18,843 nucleotides of DNA, from positions 1 to 18,843 of the forward strand of contig CAKRJT010000043.1 of NCBI GenBank assembly GCA_934351925.1, written 5' to 3'. The notes below the pieces were generated by a model. That model saw only the letters and a list, made by a program, of their open reading frames with translations, was not told the DNA's origin and made no database searches. Shown here piece after piece: positions 6,397 through 13,746 of this stretch. Positions within the stretch are counted from its first letter, which is position 1. Every line of letters begins with the position of its first letter. Source of the DNA: an uncultured Lachnospiraceae bacterium. Lineage in GTDB: Bacteria > Bacillota > Clostridia > Lachnospirales > Lachnospiraceae. The translations under genes and the position numbers were made by a program.

Positions 6397-7746
6397 ATGA
6401 ACCAGACGTTTATGAAGGAGAGGAGAATATTTCCTCTTGTGTTGTCGATGGCTCTGCCGATGATGCTGTCGATGGCGTTCAGTTCACTGTATAATATTGT
6501 GGACAGTTATTTTGTGGCGAAGCTGTCGGAGGATGCGATGACGGCACTTTCACTTGTATTTCCAGCGCAGAATCTTATGACCTCCGTGGCGGTGGGGTTC
6601 GGTGTCGGAATCAATGCGATGATTGCATTTTACCTTGGAGCGGGACAGCAGAAGAAAGCGAACCGTGCTGCTGCACAGGGACTTATGTTCAGTGTGGTTC
6701 ATGGTCTGCTTATTATGGCGCTGTGTCTTATAGGCATGCCGGCGTTTCTTGGTGCTTTCACCTCGAAGCAGTCGGTTGTTGATTTAGGAGCTGAGTACTC
6801 CAATATAGTGTTTCTTTTTGCAGTGATAGTGAATGTGGGTATAACCTACGAGAAGATATTTCAGTCGGTGGGAAGAATGAAGGAGACCATGATATGTATG
6901 GTTATCGGCTTCGTGGCTAATATCGTGCTTGACCCACTGCTCATATTCGGTGTCGGATTTTTTTCGCAGATGGGAATAAGAGGTGCGGCCGTTGCAACCG
7001 GAATCGGACAGGTGCTGACGCTTATTGCATACATTGTTTTTGATAAGGTTAAGCCGCTTCCGGTCAGAATAAACAGGGAAAGCCTGAGCTTTGACGGTGA
7101 GGTGTGCGGACGCATGTACGGAATAGGAATCCCAGCAACGCTCAATATGGCTCTTCCGTCCGTGCTGATAACAGCGCTTAATGGCATACTTTCGGTATAC
7201 TCGGAGAGCTATGTCCTTGTGCTTGGTGTCTACTATAAATTACAGACCTTCATCTATCTTCCGGCAAATGGAATCATTCAGGGAATAAGACCGCTCGTTG
7301 GATATAATTACGGTGCGGGTGAAAACAGGAGGGTTGAGAAGATATACAGACTTTCGCTTGGAATGACAGCGCTTCTGATGGCAGCAGGGACAGTGGCATG
7401 CATGGCTGTGCCGTCGCAGCTTATGGGTCTGTTCTCTGACAGCGCCGACACGATTTCTAAGGGATGTACGGCGCTTCGCATTATATGCCTTGGCTTTATT
7501 GTGTCATCGCTGTCGGTAACCTACTCAGGAACGCTTGAGGCGCTCGGAGAGGGTGTTCCGTCACTTGTAATCTCGCTTATGCGATATATTGTTGTTATAA
7601 TTCCGGCGGCGTTCTTTCTCAGCAGGGCAATCGGTGCAGCCGGAGTGTGGTGGGCTTTCGTGATAACGGAGTGTACAGCGGCGTTGGTTGCATTTATACT
7701 GTTCCATAGAATATGGGGAAAAAAATCAAAAGCTGACGCAGGCTGA
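6397..7746 (+). CDS. MATE family efflux transporter, MepA-like
   Basis: A 449-residue polytopic membrane protein of the usual MATE length, with about twelve hydrophobic helices in two related halves. The N-terminal SMALPMMLSMAFSSLYNIVD and FVAKLSEDAMTALSLVFP segments and the C-terminal AIGAAGVWWAFVITE segment are typical of the MepA-like branch, whose members export cationic drugs and dyes using an ion gradient. The true start is 6397, with AAGGAG ten bases upstream; the open frame extends back to 6244, but that part overlaps the promoter and terminator and is not coding. It has its own promoter and attenuator-like leader, which suggests induction by a metabolite or toxic compound. Substrate unknown. 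It is separate from the two tandem MATE genes at 10847-13648. Confidence 0.92.
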   Translation: MNQTFMKERRIFPLVLSMALPMMLSMAFSSLYNIVDSYFVAKLSEDAMTALSLVFPAQNLMTSVAVGFGVGINAMIAFYLGAGQQKKANRAAAQGLMFSVVHGLLIMALCLIGMPAFLGAFTSKQSVVDLGAEYSNIVFLFAVIVNVGITYEKIFQSVGRMKETMICMVIGFVANIVLDPLLIFGVGFFSQMGIRGAAVATGIGQVLTLIAYIVFDKVKPLPVRINRESLSFDGEVCGRMYGIGIPATLNMALPSVLITALNGILSVYSESYVLVLGVYYKLQTFIYLPANGIIQGIRPLVGYNYGAGENRRVEKIYRLSLGMTALLMAAGTVACMAVPSQLMGLFSDSADTISKGCTALRIICLGFIVSSLSVTYSGTLEALGEGVPSLVISLMRYIVVIIPAAFFLSRAIGAAGVWWAFVITECTAALVAFILFHRIWGKKSKADAG

Positions 7747-7751
7747 TACCG

Positions 7752-7798
7752 AAAAAAGCAGGACTTATATAGGATTGTTCCTTTTTAAGTCCTGCTTT
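7752..7798. terminator. Bidirectional terminator, strongest on the minus strand
   Basis: AAAGCAGGACTT (7755-7766) and AAGTCCTGCTTT (7787-7798) form a perfect 12-bp stem. On the minus strand the stem is followed by a run of T (complement of the A run from 7752), a good intrinsic terminator for the YczE-like gene; on the plus strand it ends the first MATE gene with a weaker T-run. Confidence 0.8.
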
Positions 7799-7835
7799 AA
7801 TCTAAAAAGATATGTGGTTCTGCCATTAGCATGCC

Positions 7836-7966
7836 TTTTCATGACTTATGGGCAGAGAAAAAGCCTATTTTATCGATGAATTTGTAAATTTATCTGCCTA
7901 TAATAGCATTTTCATTGCCTAAGGGCAGATATTATAGCCAAATACATGAAAGTTCTCTGCCCTAAG
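7836..7966. repeat. Cluster of direct and inverted GGGCAGA repeats in a gene-free stretch
   Basis: The 7799-8107 interval holds no convincing gene. Two 23-bp direct copies occur at 7836-7858 and 7909-7931, identical at about 18 positions, both starting TTTTCAT and containing GGGCAGA. GGGCAGAGAA (7850-7859) has an exact inverted copy TTCTCTGCCC (7953-7962). ATCTGCC (7892-7898) has an inverted copy GGCAGAT (7924-7930). The pairs nest, so an RNA from either strand could fold into a long stem with an inner stem. It lies downstream of the YczE-like gene on its strand and could be part of its 3' untranslated region, an independent RNA, or a decayed small mobile repeat. Confidence 0.5.
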
Positions 7967-8107
7967 CCTAAAAAATATGCTCGTTGGACAGAAAACATAA
8001 AACGCAGACAAAACAGGATGCTGAAAAATTAAATAAAATTACAATAATGCAATAACACTGCCGGGCATAAATCAAAACCATATAGACTAATTAAATGAAA
8101 ATTTTTT

Positions 8108-8797
8108 TTACCTGCTTAAGAAAGAAGTAAATACATATTTCTTGTCAATCAGATTTCCGACGATTCCGACCATTTTTCCCATAGTGAAAGCGGCAAGGAC
8201 AGTTCCGATTCCAAGCCCGTAGAGGCGGCCGAGAAAGAAAAATGTCATGGCTGCTGTCACGGCAAGACATATCACATCAAAGGCTATCTTTATTTTAGGA
8301 TAGCCCACCTTGGTTATGTCGGCAAGCTCTCGTGGGAAAAGGTCTGTCGGAACAATCGGAAGCTTACAGCGGTTAGAGAAGGCTATACCAACACTCAGAA
8401 GAAGGTAGCTTATCACAAAATACATTATTCTCCAACCGAGCGCAGCCGGAAGTATGTTAATCCACGCTTTGTTGAGGTCGAGTAGCATGCTGAAAGCGAA
8501 GCCGACAACGAAGCTGAACAGGTACATCGGAACGAATTTTTTCCTCATAATCATAAGGCTTAAAATAAGAGTTCCCTGAAAAATATATGTCCATGTTCCG
8601 AGAGTGAGCTTTGGAAACACAAGCGAGAATGCGTAGGGAACACTGGAAATTGCTGAAATTCCTGCATTTGAGTAGAGCATAAGCACCACGCTGAAGCTGT
8701 TGATTAACACTGCGATGACGAGCGCAAGCTCACCGCGAAAGGTCTTTTTTTCATTAAATGTTTCCACAGATGAAGCTGCGGATATACTGTTGTCCAT
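8108..8797 (-). CDS. YczE/YitT-like (DUF6198-type) integral membrane protein
   Basis: A hydrophobic protein of about 229 residues. A short polar N-terminus leads into five or six membrane helices. The segments SSVPYAFSLVFPKLTLGTW, PIVPTDLFPRELA, GYPKIKIAFDVICLA and LGIGTVLAAFTMGKMVG are characteristic of YczE/YitT-like proteins in Clostridia. The molecular role of this family is not established, though some members are annotated as transport-related. The start is uncertain: ATG at 8797 has GGAG six bases upstream; an in-frame ATG at 8851 (247 residues) has GGAGG 15 bases away, and another lies at 8809. It is a single-gene unit with its own promoter at 8903-8930 and a strong terminator at 7752-7798. 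Confidence 0.8.
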   Translation of the reverse strand: MDNSISAASSVETFNEKKTFRGELALVIAVLINSFSVVLMLYSNAGISAISSVPYAFSLVFPKLTLGTWTYIFQGTLILSLMIMRKKFVPMYLFSFVVGFAFSMLLDLNKAWINILPAALGWRIMYFVISYLLLSVGIAFSNRCKLPIVPTDLFPRELADITKVGYPKIKIAFDVICLAVTAAMTFFFLGRLYGLGIGTVLAAFTMGKMVGIVGNLIDKKYVFTSFLSR

Positions 8798-8896
8798 GTC
8801 TGTCTCCATTCCGCGGAGTTGAAATATTTGTCTGCTGTAAACTGCAGCCATGCAAACTGATTAAAACCTCCGCTTTTTGATAATCCTCTGATAATC

Positions 8897-8930
8897 GTAT
8901 ACAGTATACCACCGAATTTTATAATAACAA
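8897..8930 (-). promoter_or_regulatory. Promoter with overlapping GTATAC dyad
   Basis: On the minus strand TTGTTA (complement of 8925-8930) and TATACT (complement of 8903-8908) are 16 bases apart, a plausible promoter for the YczE-like gene. GTATAC occurs at 8897-8902 and 8904-8909, a 13-bp symmetric element sitting exactly on the -10 hexamer, where a repressor dimer would block transcription. Confidence 0.5.
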
Positions 8931-8950
8931 ATCAATAAATAACATAAAAT

Positions 8951-8967
8951 TATAGATATTATCTATA
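8951..8967. repeat. 7-bp inverted repeat in the divergent intergenic region
   Basis: TATAGAT (8951-8957) and ATCTATA (8961-8967) are exact reverse complements around ATT. It lies upstream of the minus-strand promoter. The AT-rich composition makes the functional value uncertain. Confidence 0.35.
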
Positions 8968-9026
8968 TATTTCATTGACTTCGATATACAGAATTCCCAT
9001 TGCAAAAACTGGGGCATTTACATGAG

Positions 9027-9054
9027 TTGTATCTTCCCTGTTTTATGTTATACT
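9027..9054 (+). promoter_or_regulatory. Possible promoter ahead of the decayed genes and dtd
   Basis: TTGTAT (9027-9032) and TATACT (9049-9054) are separated by 16 bases. It could be the old promoter of the ClbS-like fragment and may now serve the downstream dtd-thiN-MATE run, since no better promoter was seen between here and dtd. Confidence 0.35.
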
Positions 9055-9059
9055 GTTTA

Positions 9060-9197
9060 TATAATATTGCAGAGTTTTATAATATTCCGGAAAGCTTAAA
9101 GGATAAGCGAGTTGATGAAGTTGATAGAACTCCGGCAGAAAATATTGCTTATCAGGCTGGATGGACAATATTGGTTCTTAAATGGGAAGAAGATAGT
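9060..9197 (+). pseudogene. ClbS/DfsB-like four-helix protein, N-terminal fragment
   Basis: The frame encodes NIPESLKDKRVDEVDRTPAE followed by NIAYQAGWTILVLKWEED, which matches the N-terminal part of ClbS/DfsB (DUF1706) proteins as I know them, normally about 160-170 residues. Here only about 45 family-like residues remain. The normal start is missing, and after WEED the frame runs into unrelated sequence and stops at 9233. The fragment cannot make a full four-helix bundle, so it is a decayed remnant. It lies directly before a broken ROK kinase, indicating a deletion-prone segment. Confidence 0.6.
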
Positions 9198-9272
9198 GCT
9201 ATAAGCTGCCGGCAAAGCAGTTGTGCATTATAAGGATATAACAGAGAAGTCATTTTTGAGTATGGGGGAATT

Positions 9273-9676
9273 ATGCTTAGAATAGGTGTTGATTTGGGTG
9301 GTACGAACATTGCGGCGGGGCTTTGTGCGATGGCGATGTCGGCAAAATAGAGGCAAAACATGTATTTGATGCGGTAAAACTTGAGGATGAGCTTGCAAAA
9401 GAGCTGTTTTCGAATTATACTGAATATCTTGCGGAAGGAATCGCCAACATTATGAATATCCTGCAGCCTGAGCTGGTATGCATAGGCGGCGGGGTTAGCA
9501 AGGCGGGGGATATGCTGCTTGCACCTGTGAAGGAGAAGGTTGCGGGAAAGATTTTTTCAAAAAATTCTGCAAGAAATACGGATATCAAGCTGGCAAGGCT
9601 TGACAACGATGCAGGCATTATTGGGGCTGCGATGCTATCGAATTGCTACGCACGGAAGAAAAAGATTCGTGTATGA
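9273..9676 (+). pseudogene. ROK-family glucokinase with large internal deletion
   Basis: The gene opens normally with a GGGGGAA ribosome site and MLRIGVDLGGTNIAAGL, the phosphate-binding start of ROK sugar kinases. After about 17 residues it switches frame and stops at 9348-9350. From about 9323 a second frame resumes as a typical ROK C-terminus: KHVFDAVKLEDELAKELF, then CIGGGVSKAGDMLL and LDNDAGIIGAAML, ending at 9676. Compared with the usual length of about 310 residues, roughly 170-180 residues are absent, including the catalytic aspartate region and the zinc-binding cysteine motif. No functional kinase can be made from it. Glucose phosphorylation must rely on another gene or on PTS. The C-terminal frame has no good start of its own. 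Confidence 0.82.
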
Positions 9677-9721
9677 AAAATCTTGAAATAAAAAATATCT
9701 GGAAGTGGAGATTGGTTTGAT

Positions 9722-10168
9722 ATGAGACTGGTAATACAGCGTGTCAACCGCGCAAGCGTGAGGGTTGACGGAAATGTGATTGGAAGTATCGGAAAAGGGC
9801 TGTTGATTCTGCTTGGAGTTGCCAATGGTGATACCAAGGAGATGGTCGACAGGTATGTGAAGAAGCTGTCAGGCTTAAGAATATTCGAGGATGCGGATGG
9901 AAAGACGAACCTCTCGCTTGCGGATGTAGGAGGGGAGCTTCTGGTTGTGTCACAGTTTACATTGTATGCCGACTGTAAGAAAGGAAACAGGCCAAGCTTT
10001 GTAAATGCGGGTGCTCCTGATTTTGCCAATGATATGTATGAGTATTTTAAGGAGAAATGTGTTGAGACGTTCGGCAGGGTTGAGTGCGGAAGCTTCGGAG
10101 CCGACATGAAGGTTGAGCTTGAAAACGATGGACCATTCACGGTTCTATGGGACAGCGACTGGTGGTAG
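9722..10168 (+). CDS. dtd: D-aminoacyl-tRNA deacylase (DTD)
   Basis: A 148-residue cytoplasmic enzyme of normal length. It removes D-amino acids, and glycine from mischarged tRNA-Ala, protecting translation quality. The start MRLVIQRVNRASVRVDG is typical. The active-site loop SQFTLYADCKKGNRPSF spans 77-93 with S77, Q78 and T80, and the cross-subunit Gly-cis-Pro motif is in NDGPFT (G137-P138), so the dimeric active site appears complete. GGAG lies about 11 bases before ATG. It heads a tight plus-strand run: thiN follows after 26 bases and a MATE gene one base after that. It lies 45 bases after the broken kinase, so it may now depend on a promoter upstream of the remnants. Confidence 0.96.
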   Translation: MRLVIQRVNRASVRVDGNVIGSIGKGLLILLGVANGDTKEMVDRYVKKLSGLRIFEDADGKTNLSLADVGGELLVVSQFTLYADCKKGNRPSFVNAGAPDFANDMYEYFKEKCVETFGRVECGSFGADMKVELENDGPFTVLWDSDWW

Positions 10169-10194
10169 TAAAAACATGTGTATAGGGGGGAGTT

Positions 10195-10845
10195 ATGAAC
10201 AACTATCTTATAGTTACCGGTGGATATACGGACGATAATTTTGCAGTCCGGTGGATAAAGGATAATAATTTTGACTGCATGCTTGCCTCAGATTCCGGGA
10301 TGGAATTTTTCAGGCGCACAGGTATTGTGCCGGATGTCATAATAGGGGATTTTGATTCGGTAAATGCAGATACATTGGATTTTTTTAAGAAAAAGAATGA
10401 TATAGAATGGACGAAGCTCAATCCGATGAAGGATGACACCGACACGGAGGCGGCTATCAGGCTTGCCATTGAAAAGGGTGCACAGAGAATAACACTGCTT
10501 GGTGCGACAGGCAGCAGAATAGACCATATGCTTGCCAATATTGAGCTTCTTGGAATAGGACTCAGGCAGAAGGTACAGATGCAGATTGTGGATGCACACA
10601 ACAGAGTCAGGATGATTGATTCGGGACTTACCATAAAAAGGGACGAACAGTTCGGAAAATTCGTGTCCCTGATACCGTACAGCATGAGGGTTGAGGGGGT
10701 ATGTCTTGAGGGCTTTAAATATCCGCTTGATAATTACTGCATGAGCAAATTCAATTCGCTTGGAATAAGCAATGAGATTACGGAGGCTGAGGCAAGGATA
10801 AGCTTTTCCGATGGGATAATGGTTGTGGTGGAGGCAGTTGACTGA
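10195..10845 (+). CDS. thiN: Thiamine pyrophosphokinase
   Basis: A 216-residue enzyme that transfers pyrophosphate from ATP to thiamine, giving the cofactor thiamine diphosphate in one step. Conserved motifs are ASDSGMEF (31-38), PDVIIGDFDS (46-55), KDDTDTEAA (79-87) and LGATGSRIDHMLAN (102-115); these supply the metal and ATP sites. The C-terminal GISNE segment is part of the thiamine site. A very strong GGGGGGAG ribosome site precedes the start. In many Firmicutes thiN lies with ribosome or rpe genes; here it sits between dtd and a MATE transporter, with its stop one base before the next start. No TPP riboswitch was seen upstream. Confidence 0.95.
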   Translation: MNNYLIVTGGYTDDNFAVRWIKDNNFDCMLASDSGMEFFRRTGIVPDVIIGDFDSVNADTLDFFKKKNDIEWTKLNPMKDDTDTEAAIRLAIEKGAQRITLLGATGSRIDHMLANIELLGIGLRQKVQMQIVDAHNRVRMIDSGLTIKRDEQFGKFVSLIPYSMRVEGVCLEGFKYPLDNYCMSKFNSLGISNEITEAEARISFSDGIMVVVEAVD

Positions 10846-10846
10846 T

Positions 10847-12214
10847 ATGGATAAACATTCACAGAAAAATGGTATTATAGAAGGTACAATATGGAAGCAG
10901 CTTCTTATATTTTTCTTTCCGATTCTTGTCGGGACTTTTTTCCAGCAGTTGTATAACACGGTGGATGCCGTGATTGTGGGGCAGTTCGCTGGAAAGGAGG
11001 CACTGTCGAGTGTCGGCGGTTCGTCGAGCCAGATAATCAATTTCGTGGTCGGATTTTTTACGGGACTTTCTGCCGGCGCAACGGTTATTATCTCACAGTT
11101 TTACGGAGCTAATGACGCGAATAAGATACATAGAGCGCTGCATACGGCGTACGCATTTTCGATTGTGGGTGGAATAATAGCGGGAATAATCGGAATCGCA
11201 CTCACAGTTCCGGTTATGAAGCTTATGAACACTCCGGAGGAGCTTATGCATGATTCGGCAATGTATGTGATGATATATTTTGGCGGACTGGTGTTTATTT
11301 TTGTCTATAATATGGGCTCGGCAATACTGAGGGCGATAGGTGATTCTAAAAGACCGTTATATTATCTGATAATATGCTGTTTCATAAATATCGTGCTTGA
11401 TATTGTATTTGTGAGCGTGTTAAAGCTTGGGGTGCTGGGTGTCGCAGCAGCGACCTTTATCTCACAGCTTGTGAGTGCGGTGCTTGTGACAAGGGCGCTT
11501 ATGTACCACACTGAGGGTATGAAGCTTGTGCTGAAGGAGATAAGGCTGCATGGGGATGTGCTTCCTGCGATGCTTAAGATCGGACTTCCGACAGGAATAC
11601 AGTCCAGCATGTACAGTGCCTCCAACATAATAGTGCAGTCTGCACTCAACGGCTTCGGCGTTGACACGGTGGCTGCATGGTCGGCATTCGGAAAGATTGA
11701 CAGCATGTACTGGATGATAAATACAGCATTCGGAATAGCGGCTACGACCTTTGTCGGACAGAACTTCGGTGCAGGAAAGTATGACAGGGTTAAGAAGGGA
11801 ACGCTGCAATGTCTTATGATGGATATAGCGGCTGCATTGCTTTTCAGTACGCTGGTGCTGACGTTCGGACAGTATATGCTGAGGATTTTTACCTCGGAGA
11901 CAGAGGTTATCAGACTTGGCGTGAGGGTTATGAGAGTTATATCACCTGCATACTTTATCTTTGCATTTATTGAGCTTCTGTCCGGCTCCCTAAGGGCACA
12001 GGGGCATGTGCTTGTGACAACCATTATGACGATGCTCGGAGTGTGTGCATTCAGGGTGGTATGGGTGCTTTTCATAGTTCCGCAAGGTAAGCTTGAGCAG
12101 ATAGTGTTCTGCTATCCGGCGACATGGACAATCACAGCCGTAGGAATGATTATTTATTATATTTATAAGCAGCGCAGTATAATAAAGAAATATAAGAATA
12201 CATTGCCCGCTTAA
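10847..12214 (+). CDS. MATE family efflux transporter (first of tandem pair)
   Basis: A 455-residue, about twelve-helix transporter. The family signature is in IEGTIWKQLLIFFFPILVG, the FFQQLYNTVDAVIVGQFAGK segment and the second-half GLPTGIQSSMYSASNIIVQS region, followed by TTFVGQNFGAGKYDR. It belongs to the general Clostridial MATE group rather than the MepA-like branch of the gene at 6397. The start at 10847 is one base after the thiN stop, with GGAGG about 12 bases upstream inside thiN, so translation is probably coupled. An upstream TTG at 10823 would overlap thiN. It exports an unknown substrate, usually a cation or metabolite, by ion antiport. Confidence 0.92.
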   Translation: MDKHSQKNGIIEGTIWKQLLIFFFPILVGTFFQQLYNTVDAVIVGQFAGKEALSSVGGSSSQIINFVVGFFTGLSAGATVIISQFYGANDANKIHRALHTAYAFSIVGGIIAGIIGIALTVPVMKLMNTPEELMHDSAMYVMIYFGGLVFIFVYNMGSAILRAIGDSKRPLYYLIICCFINIVLDIVFVSVLKLGVLGVAAATFISQLVSAVLVTRALMYHTEGMKLVLKEIRLHGDVLPAMLKIGLPTGIQSSMYSASNIIVQSALNGFGVDTVAAWSAFGKIDSMYWMINTAFGIAATTFVGQNFGAGKYDRVKKGTLQCLMMDIAAALLFSTLVLTFGQYMLRIFTSETEVIRLGVRVMRVISPAYFIFAFIELLSGSLRAQGHVLVTTIMTMLGVCAFRVVWVLFIVPQGKLEQIVFCYPATWTITAVGMIIYYIYKQRSIIKKYKNTLPA

Positions 12215-12280
12215 ACTGGCAGGGTTTACTTTATAACTGCATGCGGTAATCGGATATAGAAAATGGAGTAATACAGTTAT

Positions 12281-13648
12281 ATGGAATCAAAAAGAGAATT
12301 GACGAAGGATATGACAAAGGGTCCGTCTGCGCGGCTGCTGCTCGTTTTTGCGCTGCCGCTTATGCTGGGGAATCTTTTTCAACAGCTCTACACGATGGTG
12401 GATACCATTATTGTCGGTCAGGGTGTAGGCATAAATGCACTGGCATCACTTGGGGCATCCGACTGGCTTAACTGGATGTTTATAGGCTTTGTGACGGGAA
12501 TCACGCAGGGCTTTTCCATCATTTTTGCACAGTTTTATGGCGCCGGTGATGCTAAGTCGCTCAGAAGCTCAATAGGTAATGCACTTGTGCTTACAGCGCT
12601 TGCCGCTATCTTCTTTACGGTGGCGGGACAGCTCGCGATAGTGCCGGTTTTAAAGCTCCTTGACACCCCGGCAGATATTTTTGCAGGCTCGGAAAGCTAT
12701 CTGAGGATTATGCTGGGCGGAGTGGCAGTGAGCCTTGTGTATAATTTTGAGGCGGCGCTTTTAAGGGCGTTGGGTGACAGCAGGACACCGCTCATGGCGA
12801 TGATCACGGCGGCTTTGACGAATGTTGCGCTTGACCTTCTTTTTGTCCTTGTTTTCAAGTGGGGAATAGCAGGGGCAGCATCAGCGACCATTATTGCCCA
12901 GGGGGTATCAGTTGTATACTGCTTTTCAGCTATAAGAAGAATAGACATGATAAGAATAAACAGGCATGACATCGGCATACATGCCGCAATGTCTAAGAGG
13001 CTGTTGATAGTCGGTCTCCCTATAGTATTCCAGAATACCATGATAAGCATAGGAGGAATGATACTGCAGTCTGTCGTGAACAGCTATGGATTTCTGTTTG
13101 TTGCAGGCTATACCGCCGCTAATAAGCTTTACGGACTGCTTGAGACGGCTGCAATCTCTTTCGGCTTTGCAATCACAACCTACACGGCGCAGAACCTTGG
13201 GGCAGGCAATTTTAAGCGTATAAGGAAGGGCATGAGAAATGCGGTCATAATGGCGCTTATCACATCGGTTGCTGTATCCGTCTGCATGCTCATTTTCGGG
13301 CGCCAGATTCTCAGGCTTTTCATATCTAACGAGACAGGGCAGGTGGAGGAGGTGCTTGGAATAGCCTATCTGTATCTTAGCATAATGAGCTGGTTTCTGG
13401 CTGTCCTGTACGCGCTGCATACCTACAGAAGTGCGCTTCAGGGGCTTGGAAATACGGTCGTTCCTATGCTGTCGGGAATTATGGAATTCATAATGAGGAC
13501 AACTGCTGTCATGCTTCTTCCGAGATTTGTGGGTGAGAAAGGTGTGTTCTATGCGGAGGTGCTTGCGTGGACAGGTGCAACCGTGATTCTTGTCACGTCA
13601 TACTATGCTGTGAGGAGAAAAATAGAAAAAAAGCTGAAAATTACTTAA
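12281..13648 (+). CDS. MATE family efflux transporter (second of tandem pair)
   Basis: A second 455-residue MATE protein 66 bases downstream. It shares the LPLMLGNLFQQLYTMVDTII entry helix, the GITQGFSIIFAQFYGAGD loop and the mid-protein IVGLPIVFQNTMISIGGMIL segment with its neighbour, but differs in most other residues, so the pair is an old duplication or two independent acquisitions rather than a recent copy. A GGAG lies about 12 bases upstream. No terminator was seen between the two, so they are likely co-transcribed. The stop codon at 13646-13648 lies within the left arm of the dyad that surrounds the cysK promoter, so MATE read-through and cysK control may interact. Confidence 0.92.
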   Translation: MESKRELTKDMTKGPSARLLLVFALPLMLGNLFQQLYTMVDTIIVGQGVGINALASLGASDWLNWMFIGFVTGITQGFSIIFAQFYGAGDAKSLRSSIGNALVLTALAAIFFTVAGQLAIVPVLKLLDTPADIFAGSESYLRIMLGGVAVSLVYNFEAALLRALGDSRTPLMAMITAALTNVALDLLFVLVFKWGIAGAASATIIAQGVSVVYCFSAIRRIDMIRINRHDIGIHAAMSKRLLIVGLPIVFQNTMISIGGMILQSVVNSYGFLFVAGYTAANKLYGLLETAAISFGFAITTYTAQNLGAGNFKRIRKGMRNAVIMALITSVAVSVCMLIFGRQILRLFISNETGQVEEVLGIAYLYLSIMSWFLAVLYALHTYRSALQGLGNTVVPMLSGIMEFIMRTTAVMLLPRFVGEKGVFYAEVLAWTGATVILVTSYYAVRRKIEKKLKIT

Positions 13649-13683
13649 TTCCTATTGACATGGTAGGAATTAAGTAATATACT
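13640..13683 (+). promoter_or_regulatory. cysK promoter built into a 15-bp perfect dyad
   Basis: ATTACTTAATTCCTA (13640-13654) and TAGGAATTAAGTAAT (13664-13678) are exact reverse complements around a 9-base centre. A consensus TTGACA -35 box (13655-13660) lies in that centre, and TATACT (13678-13683) follows at exactly 17 bases, so the right arm fills the promoter spacer. This is the classic layout of a repressor operator. The TTCC/GGAA halves recall sites of Rrf2-family sulphur regulators such as CymR, but that is a loose resemblance. The same dyad could fold in RNA and help end the upstream MATE transcript, although there is no T-run. Confidence 0.7.
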
Positions 13684-13746
13684 TGCAAAAAACATAAAAC
13701 GTGAGGCTATGACTGGTGACAGCCACAAGCAGGAAGGAGATTATGT

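Noticed and set aside
7688..7879. 63-codon plus-strand frame
   Set aside because: It runs out of the MATE gene in another frame, across the terminator and into the repeat cluster; no ribosome site and no protein-like pattern.
9205..9287. Frame reading GKAVVHYKDITEKSFLSMGE between the ClbS-like and ROK remnants
   Set aside because: It looks somewhat protein-like and might be the end of a lost gene, but it is short, lacks a start, and matches no family that I can name.
10080..10194. Possible TPP riboswitch upstream of thiN
   Set aside because: The gap to dtd is only 26 bases and no CUGAGA-type TPP core is present.
10288..11040. 250-codon minus-strand frame opposite thiN and the MATE start
   Set aside because: It is the antisense of two well-supported genes and shows no domain or ribosome site.
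11362..12075. 237-codon minus-strand frame inside the second MATE gene
   Set aside because: Shadow of the membrane protein on the other strand; no recognisable motif.
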